64,000 bases of DNA from NCBI GenBank assembly GCA_007844125.1, contig CM017567.1:42739562-42803561 (forward strand). Reading direction: 5' to 3'. The notes under the pieces were generated by a model. That model had not been told where the DNA came from. It saw only the letters and a list, made by a program, of their open reading frames with translations, and did no database searches. Shown one piece after another: positions 59,303 through 64,000 of this stretch. Position 1 is the stretch's first letter. The number at the start of each line of letters is the position of its first letter. Source of the DNA: Sinonovacula constricta. Taxonomy: Eukaryota > Mollusca > Bivalvia > Cardiida > Solecurtidae. The position numbers and the translations under genes are program-made.

Positions 59303-62300
59303 TACCACACCATGTCTCAGAAACAGATTACATGATACCACATCATGTCTCAGGAACACCTTACCTGATACCACACCATGTCTCAGGAACACCTTACCTG
59401 ATACCACACCATGTCTCAGGAACACCTTACCTGATACCACATCATGTCTCAGGAACACCTTACCTGATACCACATCATGTCTCAGAAACACCTTACCTGA
59501 TACCACATCATGTCTCAGAAACACCTTACCTGATACCACATCATGTCTCAGGAACACCTTACCTGATACCACACCATGTCTCGGGAACACCTTACCTGAT
59601 ACCACATCTTGTCTCAGGAACAGTTTACATGATACCTAAACATGTTTCAGGAACAGATTACATGATACCACACCATGTCTCAGGAACACCTTACCTGATA
59701 CCACATCCTGTCTCAGGAACAGTTTACATGATACCACACCATGTCTCAGGAACAGATTACATGATTCAACATCATGTCTCAGGAAAAGATTATATGATAC
59801 CACATCATGTCTCAGGAACACCTTACCTGATACCACATCATGTCTCAGGAAGACCTTACCTGATACCACACCATGTCTCAGGAACACCTTACCTGATACC
59901 ACATCATGTCTCAGGAACACCTTACCTGACACCACATCATGTCTCAGGAACAGATTACATGATACCACACCATGTCTCAGGAACACGTTACCTGATACCA
60001 CATCATGTCTGAGGAACAGTTTACATGATACCTCACCATGTTTCATAAACAGATTACATGATACCACATCATGTCTCAGAAACATATTACATGATACCAC
60101 ACCATGTCTTAGGAACACCTTACCTGATACCACATCATATCTCAGTAACAGATTACATGATACCACATCATGTCTCAGGAACACACATTATGTTCCTAAC
60201 ATCTGTCTCAGGAACAGCTTACATAATACCACATCATGTCTCAGGAACAGAATACATGATAGCAAACCATGTCTCAGGAACACCTTACCTGATACCACAT
60301 CATGTCTCAGGAACAGTTTACATGATACCTTACCATGTTTCAGAAACAGATTACATGATACCACACCATGTCTCAGGAACACCTTACATGATACCACATC
60401 ATGTCTCAGGAACAGATTACATGATTCCAGACCATGTCTCAGGAACATCTTACCTGATACCACATCATGTCTCGGGAAAAGATTACATGATACTTCATCA
60501 TGTCTCAGGAACAGATTACCTGATGGCACATCATGTCTCAGGAACAGCTTACATGATACCACACCATGTCTCAGGAACAGATTACATGATACCACATCAT
60601 GTCCGAGGAACATATTACATGATAACACATCATGTCTCAGGAACACCTTACATGATACCACACCATGTCTCAGGAACAGATTACATGATACCACATCATG
60701 TCTCAGAAACAGATTACATGATACCACATCTTGTCTTAGGAGCACCTTACATGATACCACATCATGTCTCAGGAACAGCTTACATAATACCACATCACGT
60801 CTCAGGAACAGATTACATGATACCACATCATGTCTCAGGAACAGATTACATGATACAACATCATGTCTCAGGAACACATTACATGATACCACATCATGTC
60901 TCAGGAACACCTTTTATAATACCACATCATGTATCAGGAATAGATTACATCATACCAAACTATGTCTCAGGAACACCTTACCTGATACCACATCATGTCT
61001 CAGGAACAGTTTACATGATACCTCACCATGCTTCAGAAACAGATTACATGATACCACATCATGTCTCAGGAACAGTTTACATGATACCTAAACATATTTC
61101 AGGAACAGATTACATGATACCACATCATGTCTCAGGAACAGTTTACATGATACCACACCATGTCTCAATAACAGATTACATGATACCACATCATGTCTCG
61201 GAAAAAGATTACATGATATCACAGCATGTCTCAGGAACAGATTACCTGATGACACATCATGTCTCAGGAACAGCTTACATGATACCACACCATGTTTCAG
61301 GAACAGATTACATGATACCACACAGTGTCTCAGGAACACGTTACATGATACCACACCATGTCTCAGAAACATCTTACCTGATACCACATCATGTCTCAGG
61401 AACAGTTTACATGATACCTAAACATGTTTCAGGAACAGAATACATGATACCACATCATGTCTCAGGAACAGTTTACACCATGTCTCAGGAACAGATTACA
61501 TGATACCACATCATGTCTCGGGAAAAGATTACATGATATCAAATCATGTCTCAGGAACAGATTACCTGACGGCACATCATGTCTCAGGAACAGCTTACAT
61601 GATACCACACCATGTCTCAGGAACAGATTACATGATACCACATCATGTCTCAGGAACAGATTACATGATACCACATCATGTCTCAGGAACACCTTACATG
61701 ATACCACACCATGTCTCAGGATCAGATTACATGATACCACATCATGTCTCAGGAACAGATTACATAATACCACATCATGTCTTAGGAACACCATACATGA
61801 TACAACAACATGTATCAAGAACAGATTACATGATACCACATCATGTCTTAGGAGCACCTTACATGACGCCTCATCATGTCTCAGGAACAGATTACATGAT
61901 ACCACATCAGTTCTCAGGAACACCTTTTATAATACCACATCATGTCTCAGGAACAGATTACATGATACAACATCATGTATCAGGAACAGATTACATCATA
62001 CCACACTATGTCTCAGGAACACCTTACATGATACCACATCATGTCTCAGGAACAGATTACATGATACCACATCATGTCTCAGGAACACCTTACCTGATAC
62101 CACATCATGTCTCAGGAACAGTTTACATGATACCTCACCATGTTTCAGGAACAGATTACATGATACCACACCATGTCTCAGGAACAGATTACATGATAAC
62201 ACACCATGTCTCAGGAACACCTTACCTGATACCACATCATTTCTCAGGAACACCTTACATGATACCACACCATGTCTCAGGAACACCTTACATGATACCT

Positions 62301-63594
62301 CATCATGTCTCAGGAACACCTTTTATAATACCACATCATGTATCAGGATCAGATTACATGATATCACACCATGTCTCAGGAACAGATTACATGATAACAA
62401 ACCATGTCTCAGGAACACCTTACATGATGCCACATCATTTCTCAGGAACACCTTACATGATACCACATCATGTCTCAGTAACAGATTACATGATACAACA
62501 TCATGTCTCAGGTACGGTTTACATGATACCACATCATGTCTCAGGAACAGATTACATGATACAACATCATGTCTCATGAACAGATTACGTGATACCACAT
62601 CATGTCTCAGGAACACCTTTTATAATACCACATCATGTATCAGGAACAGATTACATGATACCACACAGTGCCTCAGGAACACCTTACCTGATACCACATC
62701 ATGTCTCAGGAACAGTTTACATGATACCTCAACATGTTTCAGGAACAGATTACATGATACCACACCATGTCTCAGGAACACCTTACATGATACCACATCA
62801 TGTCTCAGGAACAGTTTACATGATACCACACCATGTTTCAGGAACAGATTACATGATACCACACCATGCCTCGGGACAGTTTACATAATACCACACCATG
62901 TCTCAGGAACAGATTACATGATACCACATCATGTCACAGGAACAGCTTACATGATACCACACCATGTCTCAGGAACAGCTTACATGATACCACATCATGT
63001 CTCAGGAAGAGATTACATGATACCACGTCATGTCTCAGGAACAGGTTACCTGATGGCACATCATGTCTCAGAAACACCTTTTATAATACCACATCATGTC
63101 TCAGGAACAGATTACATGATATCACACCATGTCTCAGGAACAGATTACATGATACCACACCTTGTCTCAGGAACAGATTACATGATACCACATCATGTCT
63201 CAGGAACAGATTACATGATACTACATCATGTCTCAGGAACAGATTACATGATACCACATCAGGAACACCGTCCATAAAACCACACCATGTCTCAGGAACG
63301 CCCTTACATGAAACCATACCATGTTTCAGAAACACCTTCCATGATAACACATTAAGTTTCAGTAACAGCTCACATCGTACCAATATATGTCTCAGGAAGA
63401 CCTTACATGATACTACATCATGTCTAAAGAATAACCCATATGCTATCAACATATGCAGCAGGAACAGATTACATGGTACTTTCATATGTCTCAAGATCCG
63501 ATACCTTATACCACATCATGTATAATGTACATCCTACTTGGTACCGTCATTATGTCTCAGGAACCCCTTACATGATACAAAATCTAGACTCAGG
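59303..63594 (+). repeat. 33-bp minisatellite, about 130 copies
   Basis: Unit: CCACATCATGTCTCAGGAAC, AGATTACATGATA. The period is exactly 11 codons, so open frames persist on both strands: HHVSGTDYMIP and TSCLRNRLHDT on the plus strand (up to 606 aa at 61457-63277) and LRHDVVSCNLF on the minus. Variant bases (CCTTACCTG, GTTTACATG, TTTTATAAT) recur at intervals. From about 63270 units diverge and then stop. No signal peptide, promoter or unique flank supports a gene. Confidence 0.95.
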
Positions 63595-63611
63595 TCTCAT
63601 ATGCATCTCTG

Positions 63612-64000
63612 TGATACAGAGGGCCCGAGTCGCACCCCCCCCCCACCCCACCCCAGCACATGTCCCATATGTATATCAGTGCCCGAGTCGCATCCCCCGC
63701 CCCAGCACATGTCCCATATGTAAACCTGAGATAAAGAGTGCCCGAGTCGCATCCCCCACCCCAGCACATGTCCCATATGTAAACCTGAGATAAAGAGTGC
63801 CCGAGTCGCATCCCCCACCCCAGCACATGTCCCATATGTACTGTGTACACCTGATATACAGAGTGCCCGAGTCGCATATCCCACCCCAGCACAAGTTGCA
63901 TATGTACTTGTGTATACCTGAGATACAGAGTGCACGAGTCGCATCCCCCACACCAGCACATGTCCCATATGTATACCTGAGATACAGAGTGCCCGAGTCG
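63612..64000 (+). repeat. 59-bp minisatellite, at least 6 copies, runs off the window
   Basis: GAGTGCCCGAGTCGCATCCC, CCACCCCAGCACATGTCCCA, TATGTAAACCTGAGATAAA. Two units start at 63736 and 63795 (spacing 59); others are slightly longer or shorter. Overlapping minus-strand ORFs of about 90-123 aa (HMGHVLGWG-type phrases) are by-products. Confidence 0.92.

Noticed and set aside
59275..63525. Large repetitive proteins of 245-606 aa
   Set aside because: Three overlapping frames plus the minus strand are open because the unit is 33 bp and lacks stops; no sign that one frame is favoured.
63590..63968. Overlapping minus-strand ORFs of 91-123 aa at the window end
   Set aside because: By-products of the 59-bp minisatellite; several frames open with the same repeated phrases.

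Overview
This window looks like nuclear DNA from an animal, most likely a marine invertebrate such as a bivalve mollusc. It is AT-rich, has no dense coding, carries a decayed non-LTR retrotransposon, a pogo/Tigger-type transposase relic with a spliceosomal intron, and tRNA-derived SINEs, and is dominated by tandem repeats. Adding up the array coordinates, about 44 of the 64 kb is minisatellite or satellite DNA in at least ten unrelated families (periods of about 87, 54, 375, 49, 70, 58, 39, 35, 33 and 59 bp). The mollusc assignment is inference from this style of genome, not proof. I found no intact host protein-coding gene.

Layout. 1-157 is flank. 158-4174 is a truncated copy of a large inverted-repeat element: an 87-bp array, then an internal part holding a dimeric SINE and two short ORFs. 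It is cut off at 4174, next to a broken Tigger/CENP-B-like transposase gene (4216-5186) whose 3' terminal repeat ends at 5508. 5835-11454 is a 54-bp satellite of about 104 copies. 11455-14138 is unique DNA. 14148-28585 is the best find in the window: a complete 14.4-kb element flanked by a perfect 9-bp direct repeat (TCATTTTAA). Its two terminal inverted repeats are themselves long arrays of the 87-bp monomer in opposite orientation (2.8 kb on the left, 8.3 kb on the right). Between them lie about three copies of a 375-bp GCCGACGG-rich repeat and a roughly 2-kb unique segment that is also present, inverted, in the first copy.

28595-30810 is unique. From 30.8 to 50.65 kb four unrelated minisatellites follow one another: 49 bp (30811-33210), 70 bp (33509-34224), 58 bp (34410-39478) and 39 bp (39478-50655). 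The last two abut with no spacer. A tRNA-derived SINE sits at 50.7-51.0 kb. About 3 kb of unique DNA follows, then a nearly full-length but decayed LINE on the minus strand (about 58330 down to 54180; ORF1 with RRM-like core, ORF2 with endonuclease, reverse transcriptase and a C-terminal Cys/His segment). The window ends with 35-bp, 33-bp and 59-bp arrays; the last runs off the edge.

The parts do not form a pathway. The unifying theme is repeat biology: a mobile element that carries satellite arrays as its termini, and a cluster of minisatellites, several with periods divisible by three (33, 39, 87), which produces long open frames that should not be read as genes.
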